In this document: positions 17,696-26,660 of the stretch, piece after piece
Layout of the letters: every line of letters begins with the position of its first letter
Numbering within the stretch: the first letter of the stretch is position 1
Origin: JBKECF01 sp047974375
Lineage (GTDB): Bacteria; Bacillota; Clostridia; Lachnospirales; CAMZNU01
Length of the DNA stretch: 64,000 nt
Direction: 5' to 3'
Assembly: GCA_047974375.1 (NCBI GenBank)
Contig: JBKECF010000052.1
Location: 62,001-126,000, forward strand
Notes under the pieces: generated by a model
What the model was told of the DNA's origin: nothing
What the model saw: only the letters and a program-made list of their open reading frames with translations
The model's database searches: none
Position numbers and translations under genes: made by a program

Positions 17696-18697
17696 ATGGG
17701 TTTTAAATTAAAAGCTGGAGAGTTTAATGAAACTTTAAACAAATTAAAAAAAGATTATATTATTTATGCGCCAAAGTTATTAAAAGGAATGGGATGTTTT
17801 TCTGATACGGATTTAGTTGGATATAGGGAGATATCGAAGGTGGAAGAAATTGAGTTTAATGTCAAATCTGAATTTTCTTTTAAAGAGGTATTACTACCTA
17901 TTAGCCAAACATTATTTTATTTTACAGAAAATAAAACTACAGAACCTGAAATGAGAAGTAAAGGTGCAATTATTTTTTTGAGAAGCTGTGATTTACATAG
18001 CGTAAAAAGGCTAGATGAAATATATTTAAATAATGGACCTGAGGATTTTTATTATTCAAAATTGAGAGAAAATGTAAAATTTGTAATTATGGATTGTAAC
18101 GAAAGTTTTGAGAATTGTTTTTGTGTAGATATGGGTACAAACATAAGTGAGGATTATGATTTTAGCTTAACCTTAAGGCATGATAACATTTTCATCAATA
18201 GCAAGTGGTGTGTACTTACTGACTTATTAAAGAATTATGAAGAATTTACTGTTAGTCCTAAATTTGTTTCGGAGAACAAAATTAATGTTAATTTGCCAGA
18301 AGAAGTAGACTTATCTCTTTTTGAGTCGGAAATATGGGATGAATATAATTCAAGATGCATATCTTGCGGAAGATGTAATTTTGTATGCCCAACTTGTACT
18401 TGTTATACAATGCAAGACATATTTTATGAAGATAATGGGAAAGTAGGGGAGAGAAGAAGAGTTTGGTCATCTTGTCATGTCGATGGTTACACATGTATGG
18501 CTGGTGGTCATAGTTTTAGGGATAAAAAATCGCAACGTATGCGTTTTAAAGTTTTACATAAAGTTTATGATTATAAAAAGCGTTTTGGCTATCATATGTG
18601 CACTGGCTGCGGAAGATGCGATGATGTCTGCCCAGAATATATTTCTTTTTCCAATTCTGTGAATAAATTAACAAAAGCTACGAAGGAGGTAAAATGA
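17696..18697 (+). CDS. asrA: Anaerobic sulfite reductase subunit A
   Basis: Iron-sulfur electron-transfer subunit of the AsrABC complex, which reduces sulfite to sulfide. C-terminal cysteine clusters CISCGRCNFVCPTCTC and CTGCGRCDDVCP bind two [4Fe-4S] centres. The ATG at 17696 has GAAGGTG at the proper distance, giving 333 aa; the ATG at 17681 has no SD. Its stop overlaps the asrB start (ATGA). First gene of asrABC. Confidence 0.94.
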   Translation: MGFKLKAGEFNETLNKLKKDYIIYAPKLLKGMGCFSDTDLVGYREISKVEEIEFNVKSEFSFKEVLLPISQTLFYFTENKTTEPEMRSKGAIIFLRSCDLHSVKRLDEIYLNNGPEDFYYSKLRENVKFVIMDCNESFENCFCVDMGTNISEDYDFSLTLRHDNIFINSKWCVLTDLLKNYEEFTVSPKFVSENKINVNLPEEVDLSLFESEIWDEYNSRCISCGRCNFVCPTCTCYTMQDIFYEDNGKVGERRRVWSSCHVDGYTCMAGGHSFRDKKSQRMRFKVLHKVYDYKKRFGYHMCTGCGRCDDVCPEYISFSNSVNKLTKATKEVK

Positions 18698-19488
18698 TGA
18701 AAAATGAATATATACCTTTCAAATCTGAAATATTAGAGATTATACAGCATACAGAAATAGAATATACCTTCAGAATGTCTTTTGTTGGATCTATTAAGCC
18801 AGGGCAGTTTTTTGAAGTATCTTTGCCGAAATTTGGGGAAGCACCCATATCTGTAAGTGGTATAACAGATAAATCTGTGGACTTAACAATCAGAAAAGTA
18901 GGCCATGTAACTAATGAAATATTTGAGCATGGTGTGGGTGAAAAGCTATTAATGAGAGGTCCATATGGTAATGGTTTCGATATTGATATTTATAAAAATA
19001 AAGAAATCGTCATAATAGCTGGTGGAACAGGTGTATCGCCGGTGAAAGGCGTTATAGACTATTTTTCGGAAAATATTAATGAGTGTAAAAAAGCAACGTT
19101 AATTGCAGGGTTTAAGGGAACTCACGATATTCTATTTAAGGACGATTTTAAAAAGTGGGAAAAAAATTTAGATGTAACCTTAACAATTGACAAAGAAGAG
19201 GAAGGTTACAAAGGTAATACAGGTTTAGTAACTACCTACATTCCAAATTTAAATATAAATAATATGGATGATGCTGTAGCAATAGTAGTTGGCCCTCCAA
19301 TTATGATGGGATTTGCTACAAAGGCGCTTTTAAAGTTTGGCTTGAAAGAAGAACAAATTTGGGTTTCTCAAGAAAGAAAAATGTGTTGTGGAATAGGGAA
19401 ATGTGGTCATTGTAAGATAAATGACAAATATGTATGTCTAGATGGGCCCGTATTTAATTACGTTGATAATAAATCATTAATAGATTAA
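18694..19488 (+). CDS. asrB: Anaerobic sulfite reductase subunit B
   Basis: Flavoprotein subunit that passes electrons from NAD(P)H to AsrA and AsrC. It has the ferredoxin-NADP reductase fold: FAD region MRGPYGNGF, nucleotide-binding IIAGGTGVSPVKGV (residues about 107-120), and a C-terminal [2Fe-2S] cysteine set CCGIGKCGHCKINDKYVC. 264 aa. A full AAGGAGGT box precedes the tandem ATGATG start. Overlaps asrA by 4 bp. Confidence 0.95.
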   Translation: MMKNEYIPFKSEILEIIQHTEIEYTFRMSFVGSIKPGQFFEVSLPKFGEAPISVSGITDKSVDLTIRKVGHVTNEIFEHGVGEKLLMRGPYGNGFDIDIYKNKEIVIIAGGTGVSPVKGVIDYFSENINECKKATLIAGFKGTHDILFKDDFKKWEKNLDVTLTIDKEEEGYKGNTGLVTTYIPNLNINNMDDAVAIVVGPPIMMGFATKALLKFGLKEEQIWVSQERKMCCGIGKCGHCKINDKYVCLDGPVFNYVDNKSLID

Positions 19489-19501
19489 TGAGGAGGAAAT
19501 T

Positions 19502-20506
19502 ATGGATATAAATACAAAAAAACTTAAAAAGAATGCATATAGAATAACGAAACATAGGAATATTACTTCTTCTAGAATACGTGTGCCAGGTGGATATTTA
19601 ACCACGGAAGTTTTGAGTATGATTCAAGATATAGCAAATAAATATGGTGACGGAACTTTGCATATAACTACTAGGCAGGGTTTCGAAATTTTAAATATTC
19701 CAATGGAAAAAGTTGATGAAGTAAATTTAAAATTACAAAAGTTAATAGAAAAACTAAATATAAATCAATATGATGAAGATAGGAATAAAGGATACTCAGC
19801 AGCGGGTACAAGAAATATTGCTGCATGTGTTGGAAACAAGGCATGTCCTTATGCCTGTTACGAAACTACAGGATTTGCAAAAAGGATTGAAAAATCTATT
19901 TTTCCACATGATTTGCATTTCAAAGTAGCTTTAACAGGGTGCCCTAATGATTGTATTAAAGCTAGAACAAATGACTTTGGGATCTTTGGAATGACTAAGC
20001 CGGTTTATGACAAAGATAGATGTGTTACATGTGAAGCTTGTGTAAATGCTTGTAGACGAAAAGCCACAGAAGCTCTGAGCATGGTTAATGGTAAGGTTAA
20101 AAGGGATAAAAGTAAATGTATTGGCTGTGGTGAATGCGTGCTTAATTGCCCAACAGCAGCTTGGACTAGAGATAGAAAAAAATATTATCGCTTAGCTATA
20201 ATGGGTAGAACTGGGAAGAAAAATCCGAGATTAGCAGAAGATTTTTTAATTTGGGCTGATGAGGAAAGCATAATAAAAGTAATAATGAATACCTATAAAT
20301 ATGTAGCTGAACATATTGATGGCAATTCTCCAGGGGGGAAAGAACATATTGGTTATATAGTTGATAGAACAGGATTTAAAGAATATAAAAAATGGGCATT
20401 AGAAGATGTAAAAATGTCAGCAGACACCATTGAGAGAGAGAATATAAATTGGGGTGGTATACATTACAATACCAATAGAAGTAATTCTTATAGTAATTAT
20501 GAGTAA
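19502..20506 (+). CDS. asrC: Anaerobic sulfite reductase subunit C (siroheme)
   Basis: Catalytic siroheme subunit of AsrABC. A siroheme/[4Fe-4S] cysteine pattern is visible in CVGNKACPYACYE and TGCPNDC (residues about 111-160), followed by a 2x[4Fe-4S] ferredoxin insertion (CVTCEACVNACRRKA; CIGCGECVLNCPTAAW). 334 aa, full length. RBS GAGGAGGAAATT, 13 bp after asrB. A strong terminator closes the operon. Confidence 0.95.
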   Translation: MDINTKKLKKNAYRITKHRNITSSRIRVPGGYLTTEVLSMIQDIANKYGDGTLHITTRQGFEILNIPMEKVDEVNLKLQKLIEKLNINQYDEDRNKGYSAAGTRNIAACVGNKACPYACYETTGFAKRIEKSIFPHDLHFKVALTGCPNDCIKARTNDFGIFGMTKPVYDKDRCVTCEACVNACRRKATEALSMVNGKVKRDKSKCIGCGECVLNCPTAAWTRDRKKYYRLAIMGRTGKKNPRLAEDFLIWADEESIIKVIMNTYKYVAEHIDGNSPGGKEHIGYIVDRTGFKEYKKWALEDVKMSADTIERENINWGGIHYNTNRSNSYSNYE

Positions 20507-20546
20507 ATTTTATAAGTGTGGAGATATTTTTAATTTTTAATATTTT

Positions 20547-20606
20547 AAAAACTAAACCCACTGCTGAAACCGTTGAATTTAGGTTTTAGTGGTGGGTTTA
20601 GTTTTT
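20547..20606 (+). terminator. Terminator of asrABC
   Basis: A 25-bp stem with a few mismatches pairs 20547-20571 (AAAAACTAAACCCACTG...) with 20582-20606, ending in a T run. It lies 40 bp after the asrC stop. Confidence 0.88.
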
Positions 20607-20856
20607 ATTTTTATTATTTGCGAGGTTGTTGGTGAGTATAATTCAATGTAGTTGTAAAATTGATGGTTAAATTATTATATGGTATATATATAATATCAAA
20701 AAAAAACAAACTATAAGAATATATATTTAATTTTAACATAAATAATAAAATTTATATGCCTGTTTATAATTTTATTTGAAAAAATATGTAGTGCTCATAA
20801 AGTAACAAGATAATATTAAAGAATGAGGTGATAATTATTAGTTTTTTAAAAGTAAA
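20607..20856. other. AT-rich gene-free stretch before the structured RNA
   Basis: This stretch of about 250 bp between the asrABC terminator and the structured element has stops in all frames and no recognisable gene. I see no tnpA or tnpB remnant in it. Confidence 0.5.
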
Positions 20857-20968
20857 GTTAATCGGTAAGAATTAGACCCACATCTCAATGCTAGCATAGG
20901 TGCCGGGACTGTCTAATTCGCCGCTCAGTTGGGGTACAAGCCCCACTGATGGATAAGTCTATTGACTT
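20857..20968 (+). ncRNA. Structured RNA-like element, copy 1 (upstream of the nucleoside transporter)
   Basis: This 112-nt segment matches 51464-51573 (minus strand). The first 23 nt are identical, starting GTTAATCGGTAAGAATTAG, and further identical blocks are ATCTCAATG, GGTACAAGCCCCAC and TCTATTGACTT. A hairpin CAGT-T-GGGG / TACAAG / CCCCACTG (20926-20948) is clear, and copy 2 has a different-sequence hairpin around the same TACAAG loop. It is more GC-rich than its flanks and has no ORF. It lies about 110 bp upstream of the BMP lipoprotein gene on the same strand. Possibly a TnpB-type guide-RNA scaffold relic or a leader RNA; the class is inference. Confidence 0.5.
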
Positions 20969-21079
20969 GCAGTAATGAAATAAATTTCTTGGGAATAGCG
21001 GTGGACGGTGGAATTACCGGCATATAGAACACAAAAATAAAAAATTAAGAAAGTAATATGAATAAGAAAGGAACTAAAA

Positions 21080-22159
21080 ATGAAAAAATTGTATGGAGCT
21101 ATAATAATAGCAATGTTGAGTTTTACATTAGTATCTTGCGGAGGAAAAAGTGAAGCAGCAGAAAACACAGAGGAAAAAGGAACTTTGAAAGCTGCATTGC
21201 TTATAGAAAATTTAGGAGATATGTCCTTTAATGACAGCGCAAACAAAGGTATGGAAATGGCGTCTAAAGACTTCGGTTTTGACTTAAAAGTTATTGAGTA
21301 TCAAAGTGTTGATAAGGCTGAATCTACTTTTATTGATACAGCTGATTCAGATTATGATGTAATTATTGTTAATCCATCTTTTACGACGGTATTAGAAAAA
21401 TACGCAGAAGGCTATGTAGATAAAAAATTTATTTTATTTGATGACTCTGTAGATTATGAAGTTGGTGACATGAGTAATGTGTATAGCATAATATATAGTG
21501 CAAATGAGTCTTCTTTTTTAGTAGGTTATCTTGGGGCTAGAATGTCTGATAGTGGAATATTAGCATTTTTAGGTGGTGTAGAGAATCCAATTATAAACGA
21601 CTTTTTAGTAGGATTTATAGGAGGTGCGATAGAAGCAAACCCAGATGTAAAAGTAACAAGTACATATGTTGGTGACTGGCAAGATTCGGCAAAGGGCAAA
21701 GATTTAACATTGTCAATGTTTAATCAAGGGGCAGACATTGGATTTGCAGCGGCTGGTCAAGCTGGCATAGGCTTAATTGAAGCGGCAGTCGATGAAGGTA
21801 AATATGTTTTTGGTGTAGATTTAGATCAGTATGAATTATTTAAAAGTCAGGAAAATGAGGAGATGGCAAATGTAATTGTTTCTTCTGCAATGAAAAATGT
21901 GGATAAGTCTTTATATCGTGCTATGGAATTATATTTTGAAAATGGGTTGGAATTTGGAAAAGCTGAAATATTAGGCATTAAAGAAGACGGTGTAGGTCTT
22001 GCTGATAACCAATACTATAATGATATTGTTCCAGAAGATATAAGAAATGACGTGAAAGTCTTGGAAGAAAAAATAATCAATGGAGATATTACCATAAATT
22101 CAGCATATGGTAAAACTGCTGAAGAAGTTGCTGAAATTAAAAACGCAGTAAAACCTTAA
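21080..22159 (+). CDS. BMP-family nucleoside-binding lipoprotein
   Basis: Extracytoplasmic substrate-binding lipoprotein of a BMP/PnrA-type ABC importer, a family that binds purine nucleosides. The signal peptide ends in lipobox LVSC with Cys20 as the lipidated residue. A periplasmic-binding-protein type 1 fold follows (AALLIENLGDMSFNDSANKGM; ILAFLGGVENP; VFGVDLDQYE). 359 aa. RBS AAGAAAGGAACTAAAA. First gene of a four-gene operon equivalent to Bacillus nupNOPQ. A truncated nucleoside hydrolase after the operon supports a nucleoside substrate. Confidence 0.9.
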   Translation: MKKLYGAIIIAMLSFTLVSCGGKSEAAENTEEKGTLKAALLIENLGDMSFNDSANKGMEMASKDFGFDLKVIEYQSVDKAESTFIDTADSDYDVIIVNPSFTTVLEKYAEGYVDKKFILFDDSVDYEVGDMSNVYSIIYSANESSFLVGYLGARMSDSGILAFLGGVENPIINDFLVGFIGGAIEANPDVKVTSTYVGDWQDSAKGKDLTLSMFNQGADIGFAAAGQAGIGLIEAAVDEGKYVFGVDLDQYELFKSQENEEMANVIVSSAMKNVDKSLYRAMELYFENGLEFGKAEILGIKEDGVGLADNQYYNDIVPEDIRNDVKVLEEKIINGDITINSAYGKTAEEVAEIKNAVKP

Positions 22160-22175
22160 AACGAGAAGGAAAAAT

Positions 22176-23741
22176 ATGAAACAAAAAACAATATTAAACA
22201 TGCTAGGAATTACAAAGGTGTATTCTAATGGTGTTGTAGCAAACAAAGGTGTAAATTTTTCAGCATATGAAGGTGAAATTCATGCTTTAATGGGTGAGAA
22301 TGGTGCGGGAAAGTCAACTTTAATGAAAATACTATTCGGACAAGAAACTTTAGATGAAGGTGAAATTTTTTTGGATAATAAGCCTATAGCGATCAATTCT
22401 TCTTTAGTTGCTATTGAACATAAAATTGGGATGGTTTTTCAACATTTTATGCTAGTGGAAAATTTAACCGTTATGGAAAATATTATGTTAGGCATGGAAC
22501 CAAAAAAAGGTATATTCTTTGATAAAGGTAAAGGAATAAAAAAGGTTGAGGATATTTCTGAAAAGTATAATTTTAATATTAATCCTAATGAATATATTTC
22601 AAACATGAATGTAAGTCAAAAACAAAAAGTAGAAATTCTAAAAGTTTTAATTCGTGGTGCGAAAATATTAATATTAGATGAACCGACAGCAGTGCTTACA
22701 CCTCAAGAAACGGATGAACTATTCGAACAACTATTGATGTTAAAGAATGAAGGGCACACCATAATTTTTATATCTCATAAATTAAAGGAAATAAAAGCGA
22801 TATGTGAAAGAATTACAATAATGAGGAATGGGCGCTCTATTGGTACGTACTTATTGGATGGTATGTCTATAGATGATATTTCAAGGTTTATGGTAGGTAG
22901 AGATATTGTTACTAAGGTTGAGAAAACAAAGGCATATCCTAAAGAGGTTGCTTTGGAGGCAGAAGATGTTGTAGTTGTGAATGAAGAAGGTAAAGTAGTT
23001 GTTAACCATGTTAGCATAAAAGTGCGTAGCGGAGAAATTGTAGGCATTGCAGCTATAGAGGGCAACGGGCAACGAGAATTTATTGACTATATTACAGGTC
23101 TTGGTGGTGGAATATCTGGAATTATAAAAATAAATAATAAACAATGTAGTGGCAAAAATCCACCACTTTTACGTCGTGAAAAAGGAATGGTTCATATTCC
23201 TGAAGATAGGCTTACTTATGGAATAGCAAAGACTATGAGTATTAAAGATAATTTTATTTCCAATAGATTTTTCCATAGTGAGTATCAAAGGGGAATAGCT
23301 TTGGATTTAAAAAAAATCGACAAATTAGCTGATGAACTTGTTGAAGACTATTTAGTTAAAACAGATAGCACTAACACCCCTGTTAGTATGCTATCTGGTG
23401 GAAATATGCAAAAGGTAGTTGTAGCACGAGAAATGAGCACTAAAGGTATACGTGTAATTATAGCAGATCAACCAACTAGAGGAATTGATATTGGCGCTGC
23501 TACCTTTATACGAGATAAATTAATAAAACTACGAGATAATGGCATTGGGATCCTTTTGTCCAGTGCTGATATGAATGAAGTTATTGAATTATCAGATAAG
23601 CTAATTGTATTTTATGAGGGTTCTATTACTGGAGCATTTAATGACTTAGAGAATTTTGATGAAAAGATATTAGGTTTATATATGTTAGGCTTGAAACAGA
23701 TGAAAAAAGAAGATATTGAAAAGGTTATAAGTGGTGAGTAA
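22176..23741 (+). CDS. ABC transporter ATPase (nucleoside importer, two NBDs)
   Basis: Cytosolic energising subunit of the BMP-type importer (NupO/YufO type), with two fused nucleotide-binding domains. Domain 1 has Walker A GENGAGKST (residues about 40-48) and Walker B ILILDEPTAVL. Domain 2 has a degenerate Walker A (AIEGNGQREF) but an intact signature LSGGNMQK and Walker B VIIADQPTRG. This asymmetry is typical of sugar and nucleoside importers. 521 aa. It is 16 bp after the lipoprotein gene and abuts the permease gene. Confidence 0.94.
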   Translation: MKQKTILNMLGITKVYSNGVVANKGVNFSAYEGEIHALMGENGAGKSTLMKILFGQETLDEGEIFLDNKPIAINSSLVAIEHKIGMVFQHFMLVENLTVMENIMLGMEPKKGIFFDKGKGIKKVEDISEKYNFNINPNEYISNMNVSQKQKVEILKVLIRGAKILILDEPTAVLTPQETDELFEQLLMLKNEGHTIIFISHKLKEIKAICERITIMRNGRSIGTYLLDGMSIDDISRFMVGRDIVTKVEKTKAYPKEVALEAEDVVVVNEEGKVVVNHVSIKVRSGEIVGIAAIEGNGQREFIDYITGLGGGISGIIKINNKQCSGKNPPLLRREKGMVHIPEDRLTYGIAKTMSIKDNFISNRFFHSEYQRGIALDLKKIDKLADELVEDYLVKTDSTNTPVSMLSGGNMQKVVVAREMSTKGIRVIIADQPTRGIDIGAATFIRDKLIKLRDNGIGILLSSADMNEVIELSDKLIVFYEGSITGAFNDLENFDEKILGLYMLGLKQMKKEDIEKVISGE

Positions 23742-24866
23742 ATGGGGGAAAAAATAAAAGAAAAAAATATGGCAGAGTTGGAACTACGTTTTATAATTTT
23801 ACGTTCTGTTATAGCAATTTTAATCGCATTGTCTATTGTGTTAGTGGTTATAGCTCTTGTAAGCTTTCAATTAGATGATGTAAACCCTGTGGAAGCTGTT
23901 ACTAGTTTTTTATTTGGTCCAATTTCAAGAGGTAAAAGGTTTGCTAATGTTATTGAAGAGATGATTCCTTTAACATTTGTAGGCATTGGTCTAACAATAG
24001 TATTTCGTACGAAACGCTTTAATTTAGCTGCAGAAGGTGCGTTTTATATGGGTGGAATGGTATCGGCAATGGTAGCTTTAAATTCACCATTTTCTATACC
24101 ATTAACTATTATTATAGCACTTTTTGCAGGCTTTATAGCTGGTGGGTTAATAGGATATATTCCAGCAAAGTTACAAGCAATTTTTGCTGCAGATGAATTA
24201 GTTAGTTCATTAATGTTAAATTATGTTATTGCATATTTAGTTAATTATTTGTTAAATTTTGTAATTAGGGACTCGACAAAATCAACAACTCAATCTTTTG
24301 CTTGGGCAAGTCACGCTTTATTAGGAAAAATAATTCCTAAAACTCGCATCCATTATGGTCTATTGATTATGATAGCATTAGTTATAATAACTTGGTTTAT
24401 TATTTATTGTACTAAATGGGGATACGCCCTTAGAGTTACAGGAGAAAACGAAAAATTTTCAAAATATAATGGAATTAAAACAGGGTACATAATTATTATG
24501 GCACAGGTGATTGGTACAGCAATTGCAGGTTTAGGTGGAGCTGTGCAGATAATGGGAAAAGAAACTACTTTTTCCTGGACATCATCTCCAGGATATGGAT
24601 TTGATGGTGTTATTATTACAACTTTAGCCAATGGCAATCCATTATTTATTCCTATAGCTAGTTTTTTCCTAGCTTATATACGTGTAGGGGCAGATGTAAT
24701 GAACTTAATAACCAATATACCACCTGAAGTTATTTCGATAGCACAGGCGGTTATTATTATGCTAATTGCAGCACAACATTTTTTGGCAAAAATAAAACAT
24801 AAAGTGCTTGTTGAAAAGTCTTTAAAGATGGAAAAAAATATTGTGTTAGAAAGAGGAGGCCAGTAG
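23742..24866 (+). CDS. ABC transporter permease 1 (nucleoside importer)
   Basis: Membrane subunit of the BMP-type importer (NupP/YufP type, BPD_transp_2 fold). About nine to ten hydrophobic helices are visible. The conserved blocks FNLAAEGAFYMGGMVSA and GYGFDGVIITTLANGNPL match this family. 374 aa, including a long cytosolic N-terminus. The ATG follows the previous TAA directly, and the ribosome binding site (GTGGTGAGTAA region) lies in the upstream gene, so translation is coupled. Confidence 0.92.
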   Translation: MGEKIKEKNMAELELRFIILRSVIAILIALSIVLVVIALVSFQLDDVNPVEAVTSFLFGPISRGKRFANVIEEMIPLTFVGIGLTIVFRTKRFNLAAEGAFYMGGMVSAMVALNSPFSIPLTIIIALFAGFIAGGLIGYIPAKLQAIFAADELVSSLMLNYVIAYLVNYLLNFVIRDSTKSTTQSFAWASHALLGKIIPKTRIHYGLLIMIALVIITWFIIYCTKWGYALRVTGENEKFSKYNGIKTGYIIIMAQVIGTAIAGLGGAVQIMGKETTFSWTSSPGYGFDGVIITTLANGNPLFIPIASFFLAYIRVGADVMNLITNIPPEVISIAQAVIIMLIAAQHFLAKIKHKVLVEKSLKMEKNIVLERGGQ

Positions 24867-24867
24867 C

Positions 24868-25797
24868 ATGTTGGAAATAATACTTAATACGGAATTTTTA
24901 GCTAGTGTTTTACGTATGACTGCGCCTATTTTATTTGCGGCTTTAGCTTCATTAATTGCTCAACAGTCAGGAATTACAAATATGGCAGTAGAGGGTGTAA
25001 TGTTATTTGCCGCGTTAATGGCTGCCATTGGAACGGGTGTTGGTGGGAATGCGTTTATAGGGGTGTTTTGCGGAATAGGTATGGGAATAGCAATTTCTTT
25101 ATTACTAGCTTATTTTAAAATGAGAATGAGAGCAGATGAAATTCTAATAGCTATTGCAATAAATATGTTGGCAAGTGGTGCAACGTTATTTATATTATTT
25201 ATTGTAACGGGAGATCGTTCTACATCAGCAAAATTAGGGATGAATTCATTGCCATCTATTTCAATTCCTTTGGTTGAGCGTATACCTATTATTGGCAATA
25301 TTATATCAGGGCAAAATTTATTAGTTTATGTATCTTTTTTTGCAGTAGTGTTTATTTATATCTTATTATATAAAACACCTCTTGGACTTCGCATACGTGC
25401 TGTAGGTAGTAATCCGGACGCAGCAGTATCTACAGGGGTTTCTGTTGAGGGAACACGTTACATAGCTTTAACAATTAGTGGCATATTGGCAGGTCTTGGT
25501 GGAAGTTATATGTCTTTGGGTTATATGAAAGTTTTTACAAAAAACATGGTTGCTGGTCGTGGGTTTATTGGACTTGCGGCGGCAAGTGTAGGTAATATGA
25601 ATCCAGTTGGAAGTATGTTAGCATCTTTTCTATTTGGAACTTGCTCAGCAGTAGCAGATATTTTGCAATCAACGGGTATTCCAGTTGAGTTTATAAACAT
25701 GACTCCATATATTGTAACAATAGCATCATATTCTTTGTTTACATACCGTATTAGATATGGTAAAAATAATAATAAAAAACTGGTAAGGAGTTTATAA
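24868..25797 (+). CDS. ABC transporter permease 2 (nucleoside importer)
   Basis: Second permease subunit (NupQ/YufQ type). Family blocks NMAVEGVMLFAALMAA and GRGFIGLAAASVGNMNPVGS are clear, with eight to nine hydrophobic helices. 309 aa. RBS AGAGGAGGCCAGTAGC one base after the previous stop. The gene ends at 25797, just before a damaged nucleoside hydrolase start, so the operon once had five genes (inference). Confidence 0.92.
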   Translation: MLEIILNTEFLASVLRMTAPILFAALASLIAQQSGITNMAVEGVMLFAALMAAIGTGVGGNAFIGVFCGIGMGIAISLLLAYFKMRMRADEILIAIAINMLASGATLFILFIVTGDRSTSAKLGMNSLPSISIPLVERIPIIGNIISGQNLLVYVSFFAVVFIYILLYKTPLGLRIRAVGSNPDAAVSTGVSVEGTRYIALTISGILAGLGGSYMSLGYMKVFTKNMVAGRGFIGLAAASVGNMNPVGSMLASFLFGTCSAVADILQSTGIPVEFINMTPYIVTIASYSLFTYRIRYGKNNNKKLVRSL

Positions 25798-25808
25798 AGG
25801 AAAATATA

Positions 25809-25987
25809 ATGAGAAAATATTAATAGTTGATTGTGATCCTGGGATAGATGATGCCTTTGCGTTATTTTATGTAATGGCAGATAATAGGTTGGGAGAAAGA
25901 GAAAAAATCAATAGTAAAGTTTTATTACAACTTAACCATAAGGTTTTTATTGAGAAACTTTTTAAAAATTTAAGTTGTTATAAGTAG
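25809..25987 (+). pseudogene. Truncated nucleoside hydrolase (IunH/Rih family)
   Basis: After ATG 25809 (RBS AAAGGAAAATATA) the frame hits a stop at once. One extra A in the A4 run at 25814-25817 would restore KILIVDCDPGIDDAFALF, the calcium-binding N-terminal signature of ribonucleoside hydrolases. Homology stops after about 24 codons. The frame runs on to 25987 with unrelated sequence, so more than 90 percent of the gene is gone. Its place right after the nucleoside importer fits a former scavenging operon in which imported nucleosides were split to base and ribose. Confidence 0.75.
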
Positions 25988-26013
25988 AAAATTATAAAAT
26001 TCAATAAGATTAA

Positions 26014-26646
26014 TCACCTTAAAATAGTATTTAAATAATTATTTATTATTTCAGTTCCTATCACTTTAGTTTTAAATTTTTTATTAGCTAGTGTATTTAC
26101 AGGTATAATCCCTGGTAAAATTCCACAGGAAATTTTAGGCGTAAAAAGGTGATTGTTTTTTACAAAAATATATCTGAAGTCGTGCCTTCACAGATTTCAT
26201 TTTCGAAATTTAGAAATATTAATTCACCAAGATTTTTTTGGTTGCAAGCTGTTTTTCCATAATACATTCTCCATAATTCAAAGTTCTATGAAAAACAAAT
26301 GGCGAAGTATTATTTCTTTTTATCGTACTAAAATCAGTTTTGAAACCTATGAGATATTCATCCGTAGAGTAGGGAATAGTTCTGGTTTTAGTTATTGTGT
26401 TTTTTTAGAAACCATTATCCTTAGTGCGTAGTATTCCGCTTTTTCATCAACTAGCGACTCGAAAATTTCTTTTCGAGTTATAATTTTGTTGATTTTTAAA
26501 AAACTAAGGGTTTTATTTAACCTTTGTATATGTTCTTCGATAAATATAACTTTATTTTCATATATTGCCATAGTTTCAGAAGCACCTATTCCAAATTGGA
26601 GATCATCGTCAAATTGTACATAACCCTCCCTTAACTTATAAATAAC
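26014..26646 (-). pseudogene. Class IV aminotransferase (PabC-like), multiply frameshifted
   Basis: The minus strand encodes a class IV aminotransferase/aminodeoxychorismate lyase in pieces. EGYVQFDDDLQFGIGA (near 26620-26580) leads to VSKK, then a shift to NTITKTRTIPYSTDEYLIGFK. Next comes a shift in an A7 run to the cofactor-site segment NLGELIFLNFENEICEGTTSDI, then a shift in a T run to FVKNNHLFTPKISCGILPG. Each break is repaired by adding one A or T to a homopolymer. No ATG starts the frame: a TAG stands just upstream and only an ATT is in place. PabC would make 4-aminobenzoate for folate. No pabAB is nearby. Confidence 0.8.
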
Positions 26647-26660
26647 CTATTCTTAAATTT

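Noticed and set aside
20857..21060. Purine or guanidine-type riboswitch before the nucleoside importer
   Set aside because: None of the conserved purine-riboswitch loop and junction sequences is present, and a second copy of the element lies far from any such gene on the other strand.
26153..26431. 92-residue plus-strand ORF
   Set aside because: It is antisense to the PabC-like pseudogene, whose minus-strand frames show clear family motifs; the plus-strand protein has no ribosome binding site or recognisable pattern.
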